Positions 25,101 to 37,305 of a DNA stretch of 64,000 bases are shown here, one piece after another. The position numbers were made by a program, and so were the translations under genes. The stretch's first letter is position 1; each line of letters opens with the position of its first letter. Source of the stretch: Archilochus colubris (taxonomy: Eukaryota; Chordata; Aves; Apodiformes; Trochilidae); NCBI GenBank assembly GCA_023079485.1, contig CM041089.1, positions 15,905,660 to 15,969,659 on the forward strand. The letters run 5' to 3'. The notes beneath the pieces were generated by a model that saw nothing but the letters and a program-made list of their open reading frames with translations, made no database searches and was not told the DNA's origin.

Positions 25101-25794
25101 ATATGGTAGCTTGTTAAGATGCTTTTCCTTTCAGAATTAACAGAAATGTTATTAATCCAGATAGAACAGCTTGATAAAAAAAGATTTAAACATTGTGGAA
25201 ATACAAGCACTTACGGTATAAAAAATTGTATTTCCTGATTACATTTTCTACATATGGGCATTAGATTTTTCTATAGAGTATTGCATGGATAGAATATGGC
25301 ATCTATTTTGGATAAAAATATAACACTTTTAAGAGTTATTTCTGCACCAGTGATATCTTACTTTAGACAGAATTTACTATTTATAGAAGGGTATTATGAT
25401 GCTCTATTTGAGCAGATGCAAGTGCATGCAGCTAGGAAAACACTATGTTTAATTCCAAGTTCAGAGTACACTGCTCTTTGTTAAGCAGAGCTGTGCTTAT
25501 CAGCCACCATTCTCAGGACACTTGGCTGCTGTTGCAGAGCACATCAGAGCTGAAACAGAGGGACATTAGTACTGAAATGAGAAAGACTTTGACTGCTGGA
25601 GCCATGCTCTGCCCTACCTGAGGCAGAAACCAGAACAGCCACAAGGCCAAGAGGATCCTGTACTGCTCCCCACAGCCAGCAGGCAGAGCTCAGCTCTCCC
25701 TAGGACTGAGTGGAGAGAAGCCCATGCTTGGGGCAGCAGGTAAACCCCCTCCTTGCCCAGGTCACTTTCCCAGGTGCTTCTCCCATGAGGAATA
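22187..25794 (+). other. Intronic unique sequence, AT-rich
   Basis: 3.6 kb without recognised repeats or exons. 22370-25500 is notably AT-rich and repeat-poor for this window. Confidence 0.5.
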
Positions 25795-26434
25795 ACAGAA
25801 TCATAGAACTGGCTGGGTTGGAAGGGACCTCAGAGATCATCAAGTCCAACCCTTGATCCACTCCCCCCGTGGTTCCCAGCCCATGGCACTCAGTGCCACA
25901 TCCAGGCTCTTTGGAAAGATCTCCAGACACGGAGAATCCACTACTTCCCTGGGCAGCCCATTCCAATGCCTGATCACCCTCTCCAGAAAGAAATTCTTTC
26001 TCATCTCCAACCTAAACCTCCCCTGGCACGACTTGAGACCCTTTGTGCCCTCTTGTCTTGCTGAGAGTTGCCTGGGAGCAGAGCCCAACCCCCCCCTGGC
26101 TCCAACCTCCTTTCAGGGAGTTGGAGAGAGTGATGAGGTCTCCCCTGAGCCTCCTCTTCTCCAGCCTCAACACCCCCAGCTCCCTCAGCCCTTCCTCACA
26201 GGAATTCTGCTGGATCCCTTCACAGCCTCCTTGCTCTTCTCTGGACCTGCTCCAGCACCTCAATCTCCTTCCTGAGCTGAGGGGCCCAGAACTGGACACA
26301 GGACTCAAGCTGTGGCCTCACCAGAGCTGAGCACAGGGGCAGAATCCCTTCCCTGGACCTGCTGGCCACGCTGTTCCTGAGCCAGCCCAGGATGCCATTG
26401 GCCTTCCTGGCCACCTGGGCACACTGCTGGCTGG
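25795..26434 (-). mobile_element. CR1 LINE 3' segment, young, antisense
   Basis: It runs from an ACAGAATCATAGAA tail to the ACACTGCTGGCTGG block. It has the TTGT insertion at about 26043-26046 but the CTTCCTCACAGGAATTC upstream type. The - strand retains CR1 ORF2 C-terminal wording ([34 protein letters not shown]), part of it frame-shifted by the insertion. Confidence 0.95.
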
Positions 26435-26612
26435 AAAGGCTTCGGAACTGTTCAGCCTGGAGAAAAGAAGGCTGAGAGGGGATGAATATCCATAAATACC
26501 TGAGGGGTGGGTGTCAGTCTCTTTTCAGTGGTGCCCAGTAACAGGACAAGGAATAATGAGCTGAAGCCAGAACATGGGAAGTCCCACCTCAGCAGGAGGT
26601 TGGTTACTCACC
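26435..26612 (+). mobile_element. CR1 LINE fragment, sense, abutting the antisense copy
   Basis: Directly after the antisense copy the sequence switches to + strand CR1 wording of a different, older subfamily: TTCAGCCTGGAGAAAAGAAGG, CTGAGGGGTGGGTGTCA, GTGGTGCCCAGTAACAGGAC. No 3' tail is reached, so it is truncated at both ends or only part is recognisable. Confidence 0.75.
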
Positions 26613-29600
26613 AGGATTTCACTCTACCAAGAAGTATTACTGACAGTTTCAGCCAAAGTAAAAATTGCAACTTCTGACAGATGTTATCTTTGAACAAGGG
26701 CAAAGAAATGTAGGACATTGTAGTTTTTCAGGTTCTAAGGTGATTAAACGCTACTGATCTCTAATTATTTTCATTCCCACCCTTAGATGAATAGATAAAT
26801 TTTTGCTTCTCAGTGAGCACTGCTTTCTTCCCCAGTTTCCTATGGAAATGTGCCATCACCATAAGTTCTTGTCTTCAGACACCCTTTATTTTCTGTTAAT
26901 AGAGTTTATGAAATACTCTTTACAACAATTGGCACTTTCTAGTGTGTTGCATCATTTTATTTCAATAAGTCCTTTGGCCACTGATCCTGTTCCCAAGTCT
27001 CCTGCTGGCTCCCAGTTTTCCCCACCAGGTGACTGAGCAATTCTGCCTTCAGTCCCTGGAACAATGTAGGATGAGGTTACTGAGTAGGGTGTTCCTTTGG
27101 AAGGGAAGACAGAATCAGCTATCTGAATGGAAAACATAAAAGTAGTGGATTTAGGGGAATGTTTTCCACAAGAATTGAGTGTATCAGCATCATAAAAAAA
27201 AAAAGGGGGGGGGGTTTAAAATGCAAAGGAAAATAAAGGGCTACCTTTTGCTTGCTGGACTTGTTTGAAAGAGATGTGTTTCAAGCAGTAATTTCAGTTG
27301 GATTTGGATTTTTTTTTTCTTTAAGAAAGTGTCAGATAAATTGCCTTAAAAGATCAATAAAGAAACATAGCGGTAGAGAAATTATGTATAATGGCAGCTC
27401 TTGAGGTAATGAGAACAGAGCAATCAATGCATGGAATCAGAAGTTATTGGCAGCATGATTTCTTTAAAATGCTTTCAAAAAATACTTTAAAAAAATGCTT
27501 GAGTGATTCCAGAATCACAGAATAGAAATGTTTTACTACAAATCCAGTTGCCCACTATTTTCAGTATAATTTTAGATCTTTGCTGTTGTCACAGTTTGTT
27601 CTATCATCTGTTCACCCGGGAGGCAGAATCAGGGAAAGGAAAGGGGCCCATGGGTTGAAATGAAAACTGATTTAATAGAGTAATTATAATGAAGCCCAAT
27701 ACTAATACAAGATAGGAAGTCATACTCAGCTCCAGGTAGTAGCTGTGCAGTTCTAGCAGCCTCTTGGGAGGGACACTGCAGCCTCTCAAAACTGCAGTTT
27801 CTCTGAACAGGAAAAAACCAACTTTTTAATTCTGTCCCAGCAAAACCTAGGGTAGTTGTCAATTTAAATTAGTGTTTTCTTTTGAAGGGATGAATTTTAG
27901 AATATTAGGAGTTTGGGCTATGTTTAGAGTTGACATCTTAGAGAAGCTTTCTTCAAGGAAAATGCAGGGCAGAAATGTTTTGCTTTACATTTTGTCAAGC
28001 AACACAAAGATGATTTCTGAAACAGAAAGTTGCATCTGTCTCAAAAAAAAGCGAGGTATGAAAATACATCTCAGTTGCATTAATTGTTGAGACATGTTTG
28101 GTGTATACAACCAGGAGAATTCTTTGATCAGAAACTTGAGGTTTATAGGGAGGGGGTTTCTGGGTGGCTTTGCTTTGCTTTGCTTTGCTTTGGGTAACTT
28201 TGCTATTAGTTACAAAAAACCAAAGAACTTTTTCCTAGCACATTAACTGAAAAGCAGCTGTTTGGTAAATAGAAACAAGGGCTCAGCTCTCTTCTGTTTG
28301 CTGATGGTTCTTAGCTGCATGTGTGCTCTTCAGGCTCCATATGCTCCAGTGGAACTGCCATAGGATTTGTGATGAGTTTTAACTGAAGAGATTTTTGCTT
28401 TCTCTGGCACTAAATACCAGAGGTAATGCTGCATATTGCTTAAAGATAGTGAAATATAAAAATCATACTTGTCCACACTGTGATAGTACTTGTGTACTTT
28501 CATGGACAAATACAAAATGTGGTTAACTTTTGTAGCTTTCTAGAAAATACAATTTACCTGGAGATTCTATCAGACCTGAAAAACAAATCTGCTTTCCACT
28601 CAGAGTATCCTGGGGCATTATGTGGGCATCAGGGTTGACATGGATGTGTCTATTATTCCAAATATGTTCATTGCAGAGATGTCTTGCAGCTGTGCTTTTT
28701 GTTAAGGGTGAAGTTGGAAATGACAGGAGGTTGTTCCTGACCTCTCTGCTTTAAGTTCAGCATTGCTTTTGCAGTTTTTGCTCCTCCAGATTGCTTCAGC
28801 TCCTGGGTATAGCACTGGTGGCAACACATGCTGATGAAATTTGCTGATGAATCTCTTTCCATGCCCACTCTCACAGGGATTAGACAAGCCTGGGTCATAG
28901 TGACAGGCATGGCATTGCAGTTGGTTGCACAGAACACTGTCAGTCACTGTATGGCTGAGCCATGCTAGTGAATCCACACATAATAGTGAACACTGGGAGC
29001 TCCTAGTGCTTGACACCAGGACACCAGCCTCCAGGACACCTGACATCCTAGCTGAAATAACAGTAAGCTCTTTCTCAGAGATGTCTTTGTCTGGATTTGT
29101 GTGTTAACTGCTTTTCTCTTTCTCTTCCTGATTCTCCTAAACTTCATCTTACTTCCTTCACCTGCAGGACAACTTCCCTGTGAGCTGAGTGCAGGGTCAT
29201 CTCCTTAGGATTGCTTAGCAGGCCCCTGCACTGGCTTTTCCCAGCTGAGTGTTGAATTGTTGCTAATCCAGTGGTTCTTTGCAGTTCCTGAGCAGTTCCT
29301 GAACTAAACCAGATTCCTTGATGCCTACAGTAACTGTCCTTGTGCCCAGGCCCAGGCAGTGGCTGGGAAGGGCTGTGCATCCAGCAAAGACATTATTGTG
29401 GGTTTTTGGAGCTAAGACAAGCCTGGCCTTCCAGTGGCTGCTGAAAATCTCATTTTCAATTACTTGTACATTCAGCACTCATTCTTCATAATAGAAGCTT
29501 ATGTAAGCTTTCTGGGTTTGTCTAATTCTGGCTGTGGCATATGAATAACTTTTAATACTCCCTGATGGCAGTGAAATTGCAAGTCCAAGCTGCAGGGCAC

Positions 29601-29904
29601 TTTCTTACTGAGATTTGCTAATGTCTGCAACTGATGAAGGCTCAGTTCCCCTCTTGTCATTCAGCCCTGCATGGGGAACTGACACTCAGAAGCTTGTAAC
29701 TAATGACACTGGATAAGAAGCAGAGTTCCTTTAAGAGCTGCTATTAGCAGGAAGTGTAGTTGGGCATTTTGTGTCTTCTTTTTAGATGATGTAATTTGGG
29801 AAGTGCTATCCAGGGAATGTTGGGTCAGCATTTCTTGAGTGATGTTCAGCAGATGGTGGTTGAGTGGTGCCAAAGGAACAATGCTAGGTGGGAGGGCATC
29901 ATCC
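26613..29904 (+). other. Intronic unique sequence with small simple repeats
   Basis: Holds an A11-G10 homopolymer junction at 27194-27214 and a (GCTTT)5 run at 28168-28192. No exon recognised. Confidence 0.5.
28168..28192 (+). repeat. (GCTTT)5 microsatellite
   Basis: Five uninterrupted GCTTT units. Confidence 0.95.
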
Positions 29905-30310
29905 ATGGAATCATTAAGGTTGGAAAAGACCTCTAAGATCACCAAGTCCAACTGTAAACCCACCATGCTCAATAGTCCTGACATGCCCTGTCTACACATT
30001 TTTTGGACACTTCTAGGGATGGTGACTCCACCATTTCCTTGGACAGACTTTTCTAATGCTTGACCACTCTTAGTAAAGAAAATTTTCCTAATATCCAATC
30101 CAAACCTCTCCTGGTGCAACCTGAGGCCATTTCCTCTCATCCTATCAGTAGTTACTTGAGGAAGAGACCAACACCCACCTCCCTACAACCTCATTTCAGG
30201 TGGTTATAAAGAGCAATTAGGTCTCTCCTGAGACTCCTTTTCCCCAGCTCCCTCAGAAATTCCAGGTAAGACTTCTTCTCCATACTCCTCACTAGCTTCC
30301 TTGCCATCCT
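29905..30310 (-). mobile_element. CR1 LINE 3' segment, older, antisense
   Basis: Reverse-complemented CR1: a degenerate tail (GGAATCATTAAGGTTGGAAA), CCAAGTCCAACTGTAAACCC, GACTCCACCATTTCCTTGG, CCTCTCCTGGTGCAACCTGA, ending in TTCCTTGCCATCC. More diverged than the copies at 21666, 25795 and 42253. Confidence 0.9.
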
Positions 30311-33300
30311 TGTGAGGGACCAACAGAACCATACTTGTCTCACATGAAGAGTTTCAAGGTCCAAGAGGTGTTAATGAATAATATTTTGATTTCTGTAAAA
30401 TATGAGTTAGCTTGCCTTCAGGTTCACAGAGTGACAAGCAAATTCTTGGACCTGAATCAGCATTCTGAATATCACTGGCCACAGAATTTTATGTGAGCTC
30501 TGTCTGTGTTAGGACGTTTTGACTTTCATTGTAAATGTGTCTAAGGTGGTTGTTAAATTCAAAGTGTTTTACCTATTTACAGTGGTTTTTAGAAGTCAAA
30601 CTTTGGAACTTAATGTGTTCAGAAAAAGCCCCAGGAGGCAATTACCCATTTCTTTATGATCTAAGGGGGATCTAACCCCCCCCCAAACAGTGACTGTGCC
30701 CCTTGTCACTGGGATCTCTCCGTGCTCTCTTGGGCAATGGTTAAACAAAGCACTGATGCTTGACAGTTTTCCAACAGCACTCCCATCTCTTCTGCTTCCA
30801 GGTGTGTTGGTTTTGGTGGTTTTTTTTAAATAACAGGTTTTAAATGCCCTTTCTTCCCCCCTTCCCTTTAAATGTCATAAATACAGTGAAAGATGCAGCA
30901 GTCATCTTGAGGCTGAGGACAAGTGGCAGAAGATGGATGCCTAGGATTTAAAATTGATTCTTAAGAGATTTGTGTTTCTCTCTGAGAAGACAGAAGCTGA
31001 GTCTGGGGTTGCTGGCTGGTGGAATGATCTCTGTTCTCCTAACCACGTGTGAGGTGCTGGGCTGATGATGCTGAAGCATCACGTTTTAAGGGGCAAGGAA
31101 AGGGACAGAGGTAGAGACCATCATTTACAGACATTCCTATAAGTGCTCTGCTCTCCTTCTGCAGAGTGCTGGGATGCTGCTGCCTCTCAGAGCTTTGCTC
31201 AGTCTCAGGTACTTGCTGTTCCACTGTCTCAGGATTTTGCAAGAGGCACAGCCCCTCTTCCTAAGCAGAAGCCTGTAGTTCAATTCTTGATGATGTTTCT
31301 TTAGCAAATTTGACATTTTCTATTATAAAAGCATGTCTCTTGTCCATCTTCCTTTGGAACAAATACTGTCATAATCATCGAGTCCCAAAAAGCAAAGCAT
31401 ATGAAGGAGGTAATATATGAAATACAAGCTCAGAGAGGGAGTGCTCTATGAGTGACAATCCACTCTTACATTATTAACCCAAGCTGGCTGTCAGGAACAC
31501 TCAGTAATTTTACTTTTTTTTTTTTTCCTTAAAGAGAAAAGCCCAGGTATTTCTTGCCCTACACATTGTATTACCCTGTCCTGCAGTGTTCTTGCAGAAC
31601 ATGGTGCTGGTGCCAAAGTTTAGTTACTGTTGTTCTTTCTAATGAAATATTACTTCATAAAATGACTGATTTCCTTGCAAAAGATGTTCTTGAATTGTTT
31701 ATTATGCATGTATGAGATGAGAGTTTCATGTATATTCTGAACCTGAAATATTCTATTCTGTCAGTGCAAAGAAATACTTTGGAAAAGAGATGAGTTGACT
31801 GCTGTGCTAGCAAATGTCTCTTTCAGGTGTGTCTGGAGCATTTCAGGTGCTGAATATATTTTTCTGATAATATGTATATTTTGCCAAGTAGTACCATAGG
31901 GTTTTTTTCCACCTGTTCTGTGATATTTCAGTGTGCTTATTGTAGGATTCATGTGAGTGCCCCCATTCTTGCATTATTGAAAATTACTTAATGAAATGAC
32001 CCATTTTATACCAATTAGGTACTGCTGTATGGAAATTGGCTTCTCTAGCACTCTGCTAGATTATGAAAATGTGAGCAATTAACTTGCAAACTGGTTGAGG
32101 GAACACATCAAACTTTTGGTTTGAAGCCAGAGAAAACCAGGTCCCTCTCCCACTCTCAACACAGAGGCAAAAGGTAATGGTTTGGGTAGGAACAACTCCA
32201 CTGCGGCTTCTCCTAAGTCAAGAAAACACACTTTAATAGTTTTTTTAGGCTCAATTCACCTTTCAGTATAAAGAGGAAGCCAAAAAAACATTAAGTAAGA
32301 GAAATACAGTTTTTTCAAGGCAGAGGATTTTAAACCAAATATTAAAGCCTTGGAAAAGGCTGTGGAAAGCAAGTGACTTCTGTGCTAGAAAAGCTGCTAC
32401 TCATTTCATCTCCACAGGAGAAACAGTGACTGAAATATCTGTGGAACACTCAGTTTTTACATGCTTTTGTAAAGGCATGGACAGAGATATGCTGGGTTTT
32501 TCACCTCCTGAATTTAGTGTGTCCGCAGCAGCAGAATGGAGGCAGTTCAGTATTCTCACCATAATGCTTTGAATTTGGTTTCACTGGTGGTGTACAGAAC
32601 AGTAAAAATAGTCTTGCTTGAGAATATTTTCCTTGGCTATTTTATGAAAAAAAAAAATTACCAGTCCAAAAGTGTGTAATTTGCATATCTTCAGGTGAGA
32701 ATATAGATGAGAAATCAGGGAAGTTCCCAGTGCAGAACCACAGCAATTAGATTTCAGTGTAAGGGACTCCTGATGGATGGATGAATATGCATGGCATACA
32801 TATGCATAAAATCTGTTACATTTAGCAGTTCTCTGAGAGTCTTCCTTTTAAATTGTCCTGCTGCTTGCTTGTTTCAAATTTGTTTGAAATCTCATTCCTG
32901 TTGAAAAGATCCTGACTACAACTCAATTTCCTTTTTGCAAAAAAACCCCAATACTCATTGTTGTGTGTGATCTTATAAAAAAAAAAACTAAAACATTTTA
33001 CCTGTCACATGATGGGAGGTGTAGCCAGGTTTAGACAAGCTTAATGAGAGTTATCAGAAGGAAAGCATAGCATATATAAAGTTATTTATAATCCAGTAAG
33101 ATAACAGAGTTTATTGAGTGATTTAAATGTGGATAGTGACTATAAAGCCTTGCAAATTTGAGGCTATGATAAAAAGTGTGGGATTCCAGAGCTTCCCTAC
33201 CAATTCCATGTGTGTTAGCAGTGCCTGCACAGACAGACTGATGGAACAGAGCATTTATTTACAGCAGTAACAACACTCAAGGCATGGTGCAGCTCAGGAT

Positions 33301-33691
33301 TCAGGGTTGTACCAAAATACTGCCTCAGGAAGTGAAGCTTGGAGAAATGCAGCCCATGGAGGACCACTGGTGAGGTCTGTGATCCTCTCTGAGGGATCCT
33401 CCTGCTCCCTCACGGTTGTCCCAGGGCAGGCAAGGCTCCAGCATGCAAGGAGCTCCAGCTCTGTTAAACCAGCTCCTGCCCATCAGCTACAACAGCTGCT
33501 GGGTTATTGAGTGGTAACAGAAGCTATTAAAGCAGTAATAACTCAAATGAGGGAGGCAAAGCACTAGTACTCAGTGGAACCTGTGTTTAAACAGTGAGAA
33601 AAGGAAATAGTAGGAGACAGACCCCTCACAGACATGACTTACCCAGTTACATGCTATAGCTACACCAGAGGAGTTGTATTCCATGCATCTT
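30311..33691 (+). other. Intronic unique sequence
   Basis: 3.4 kb with no recognised repeat or exon. Confidence 0.5.
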
Positions 33692-34506
33692 TGTCAGGGT
33701 TTAACACTGGCCCAGTAATTAAACTGAAATAACAGATTCTTTCTATTAAACCCCTCCCCTCTCTGATAAAGAAAGAAGAGAGAATAAGGGAGGGAGACTG
33801 ATGGGTTGGAAACTGAACTACACAGCTTTAATGAAACAGGAATGATAAATAGGTAAAATTACTAAATCTATACAAATATACAGGAAAATGGATCCCAGGT
33901 TCCTCCCCCTCTCCCCCAATAACTCTCCCATCCCCACTGAGGCTGCAGGGCAGCCCTGGGACAGTCCAGGCTGGAATCCTGGGGTCAGCAGCAGTTGGGA
34001 GCTGGAGGCAGGAACACACAGATTCAGGCTGGGATGGATCAGGAGCACAGGCAGAGGAAGGGATGGAATCCTCCCAGGATGCTGAAGGAAACAGGGAAGG
34101 GGTGAAGGAAGGGAAGCAGGAAGGGCAGGAAGGGCAGGAAGCTGGAAGCTGGCTTGAGCCTGGTGATCCCTGAGATTTCTCCTGAGTCTGAGGTGTATGG
34201 GATGGAATCCTCTGTTTGGTCAGTTCTGGCATCTCTCTTGTCCCTTCCTGCCCAAAGGAGGCTGCAGGTGGGACCTCTTTATTCCTCCTGGAGGGTAAAA
34301 TGTTCCTCAGAGCTGAGCAGTGTCCTTGGCTCTGCACACCAGGCTCTGGCTGGAACTCTAAGCATGGAGTGGGATCAGTCCTAGAAGCAGACACTGTCTG
34401 AGAAACTTGCTGTGAATTTCAGCAAGTGCAGCTGCTTACAAGAGACTGAGCTGAAAGCAAAAGGACAAGACAGAAAATCCCCTTTATCCTGGCCCATACC
34501 AGGACA
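33692..34506 (-). mobile_element. Solo LTR of an endogenous retrovirus, copy 1, antisense
   Basis: 815-bp element with TG...CA ends on the - strand (TGTCCTGGTATGGGCCAGG at its start, GTTAAACCCTGACA at its end). The near-identical sequence at 53259-54078 defines the boundaries. On the - strand an ATTAAA poly(A) signal (33827-33832 on +) is followed by a GT-rich stretch, as expected at the R region. Flanking 5-mers ATCTT and ACCTT fit a target duplication with one mismatch. No retroviral gene flanks it, so it is a solo LTR. Confidence 0.88.
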
Positions 34507-35425
34507 ACCTTCCATGAGAGCTGCCTGCAGGAGGGCACCCACCCTGGCTGAGGAACTGATGGGCTGATTCTGACCACTCAGTGCATAGAATTCCTTCAAC
34601 CAGCATCAGAAGGGGGAGACTGCAGTGCATCCTCCTTTAGGATTTTGGTGCTGGCTCACTTGCAGTTGTATTTCTGCATCTAAGTTGTGCCAGCTGGTGG
34701 CTGCTCCTCCAGGGTTCTTTTGAAGAATCTTGGCCAAAACCATACAAAAAGTTTACCCATATGCAGTAATTCATCTGCCTGTGCTTCGTGCAGGTTTTTC
34801 TTACTGCATATTTTGTTGCCACTTATTGAAGGCCTTTGTAACCTGTTTTTTTGCAGAAAATAAAACTGTACTTAGCAGATACAGACAGGAGTCACCTCAA
34901 CTGGCAGCACCAGAAGTTGTTAATTTTGTTTCAGTCAGGTTTTCCCATCACAACTAGTGACTAGGTCACATTTATCTGTTGATTGTTTTTTTTTTTTAGT
35001 ATATAAAACTGCATTGCTTTCAGATAATTAAAATACCATAACAGTTTTCACATTCCGTTGCCTAATTAACAGCAATAAAGGCCACACTAAATCAGCATGA
35101 ATCTGTAATTTCAGCACTAATCACACAAGTGTGAGTATCAGCATCATAATGAGATGCACAAATCTGGAGGTAATGAGGCTGTGGCTGGCTGGGAAATTAG
35201 AGCAAGTGCTGGCACAAATTGTACAGCAAGGTTTATTCCCATTGTACTAATTATAGACTTGCACAGGGAATTGTAAGCAACTCAAATTACTTCAATTTGT
35301 GAAATTCATGCTCCAGCCATGAACTTGACATCTGACCATGATGTTGGGTTCCCCATCCCTTCCTCTGTGCAAACTGATGAGAAGAATCTCCAGTGCCCTC
35401 AGATGTTTGTTTGGATGTAAAGGCT
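34507..35425 (+). other. Intronic unique sequence
   Basis: No feature recognised. Confidence 0.5.
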
Positions 35426-35509
35426 GACATTCCAGGAGGAGATGCTGACATTCCAAGAGGAAAGGCTGGCATTCCAGGAGGAGATGCTGACATTCCAAGA
35501 GGAAAGGCT
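35426..35509 (+). repeat. 21-bp minisatellite, four units in an alternating pattern
   Basis: Four complete 21-bp units at 35426, 35447, 35468 and 35489. Units 1 and 3 end GGAGGAGATGCT; units 2 and 4 end AGAGGAAAGGCT. The array is therefore a 42-bp higher-order repeat present twice. A degenerate fifth start follows (GGCACTGCACTG). Because 21 is divisible by three, all frames stay open as 7-residue repeats, which explains the long - strand frames here; I see no sign that they are coding. Confidence 0.93.
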
Positions 35510-36342
35510 GGCACTGCACTGTGACAGCACTGCTGCATGACCATTCTGTGCACTGCTGTGTAGGACATCCAGGATTTCCAAGGTGGAAATGCCAGAGCTG
35601 AGAGTATGACAAATGAAAGCATCTGGGATGCAAGCAGTGACTGGCAGAATGTATTCTCATCTCTTACCCAGTTCTGAGCCTCTCTGATTGAGGAATTAAA
35701 AATATCAGTGATTAAATGATGTGTGCTGATTTCATTCTGAGGCTGTTTAATAACCTTCTGGTTATTTGGAGGTTTATACATAGCTTATAACAACTTCTTG
35801 AATCATTTTATGCTGATAGCCAAGGATGACAGTGATCATCTTTCCACAGCAATAATTTATAATTAATTAATATTCAGCACCCGAATACCATGCCTTACAC
35901 TTTCATTCTAAATTCTCCTGGACTGATACATGGAGGATTTTCTGTCACATGCTCACAGAATCATTACTCATTGTATCCAGTGGTTTTATTGCATTAGCAT
36001 TTCTAACCAAATAATTGATACCAAATCTACCATCACCATCAAAAGGATTGTTCACAAGGGCTTGAATGAATTCTGTTTATCATGAATGTGAGCTGTAAAG
36101 GTACCACTGAGGTCAGTGATTCTCTTTAATCTTAAGTACCATGATAACCATTTTACAGGAAGAAAGCTGACAATTCCACCAGGGCTAAGAGTTTATTCTC
36201 CTTCATTACACAGAGGTTGGTACTTACAAGTAACTTCTTGTATCAGGAGTTAATAGCTAAAAAAGTTTTCCAAACCCCCATGGATTCCTCCCCTTCAGTC
36301 ATACTGAATGCAGTGTTACTTTTTCTATTATCCCAATGGAGT
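35510..36342 (+). other. Intronic unique sequence
   Basis: AT-rich, with no feature recognised. Confidence 0.5.
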
Positions 36343-36742
36343 GTTCCATCCCATACACATCATACCTGGGTATAAAGCTGAGGGATCCTTCTTGCATGGC
36401 CAAAATCCTGTGAGGATTCCATCTCTTTGCCTGCCTTTGATCCCAATCTGTGTGTTCCTGCCCCCAGCTCCTGACTGCTGCTCATTCCAGGACTTCAGCT
36501 GGGACTTCAGCTGCCCTGCAGCCTCAGTGGTGATGTGGGTGTCACTGGGAGAATGGGATGAGGAACCTGGGATCACTTCTATATATATTGAATAATTTTG
36601 TTTTTCATTAGGAGTGTTTCATTAGAGCTGTGTAGTTCAGTTTCCAACCTGTAAGTCTCTCCCTCTTACTCTTCTCTCCTTTCTCTGTCAGGGAGGGGGA
36701 TTTATAGCATCTGGCACTCTGTTCATGGCTGGCCCAGCACAA
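36343..36742 (+). mobile_element. Solo LTR remnant of the same family, copy 3, sense and old
   Basis: Homologous to the reverse complement of the LTR at 33692-34506: shared blocks are TTCCATCCCATACAC, AATCTGTGTGTTCCTGCC, CTGCCCTGCAGCCTCAGTGG, GAGGAACCTGGGATC and GCTGTGTAGTTCAGTTTCCA, in the same order. It has lost its U3 start and its end is diverged. The poly(A) signal position reads ATTAGA (36621-36626) instead of ATTAAA. Confidence 0.82.
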
Positions 36743-37073
36743 GGCCTTTTAATTCTTTGCATTAAAGGCAGACAGTAGCATTTTAAAACCTAGAGAGTTA
36801 CAACAAGTTGCCTTTCCATCTGGATTTTTGTAATCATCCCAGCTGGACTCAGTCAGTACCCTGCAGACAGTCTGTGTCCTTACCCACCAGGCTGGGTTCA
36901 GCTGTGTGGAACTGAAAACATGATCATCATTGCCAGCAGCAACCCAGAACCCAGAGCTTCACCTGGCACCACCAGATGGGTAAGTGTGGGCTTCCACAAG
37001 ACTTGCTGACTGCTACTTTAAAAGAAAATTTCCTCTGCTTACTTTCCTGTTTGGCAAAACTTGGTTTTAATAA
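36743..37073 (+). other. Intronic unique sequence
   Basis: No feature recognised. Confidence 0.5.
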
Positions 37074-37140
37074 ATCACAGAAAGTTAGGGGTTGAAAGGG
37101 ACCTCAAAAGATCACCTAGTCCAACCCCCCTGCCAGAGCA
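37074..37140 (-). mobile_element. CR1-like 3' tail fragment, antisense
   Basis: ATCACAGAAAGTTAGGGG followed by GGGACCTCAAAAGATCACC, TAGTCCAACCCCCCTGCC and AGAGCAGG, the antisense 3' end of an older CR1 subfamily. Only the tail is recognisable. Confidence 0.75.
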
Positions 37141-37240
37141 GGGGAAGTCAAGAAATTTGACTTAAAAATTAAATCTTGACAAACCCATGATTCTGACACA
37201 TCCCATAAAGCTGCCTGTTCTCTCTCAAGATGCCATCAAG

Positions 37241-37305
37241 GAATCACAGAATGTTAGGAGCTGGAGGGACCTCAAAAGATGATTGAGTCCAACCCATGCC
37301 ATCTG
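37241..37305 (-). mobile_element. CR1-like 3' tail fragment, antisense, second copy
   Basis: A second antisense tail (GAATCACAGAATGTTAGGAG, GGGACCTCAAAAGATGATTG, AGTCCAACCC) 0.17 kb from the first and in the same orientation. Confidence 0.7.

Noticed and set aside
33828..34394. 188-aa - strand frame, with a nearly identical one at 53439-53966
   Set aside because: Both lie inside solo LTRs. Their likeness reflects recent copying of the LTR, not protein conservation; no retroviral protein family is recognisable.
35426..35509. Repeat-spacer pattern suggesting a CRISPR array
   Set aside because: The units are directly adjacent with no unique spacers, and the host is a bird.
35287..35781. 164-aa - strand frame with heptapeptide repeats
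   Set aside because: It depends on the 21-bp minisatellite; no start context, splice sites or family likeness supports it.
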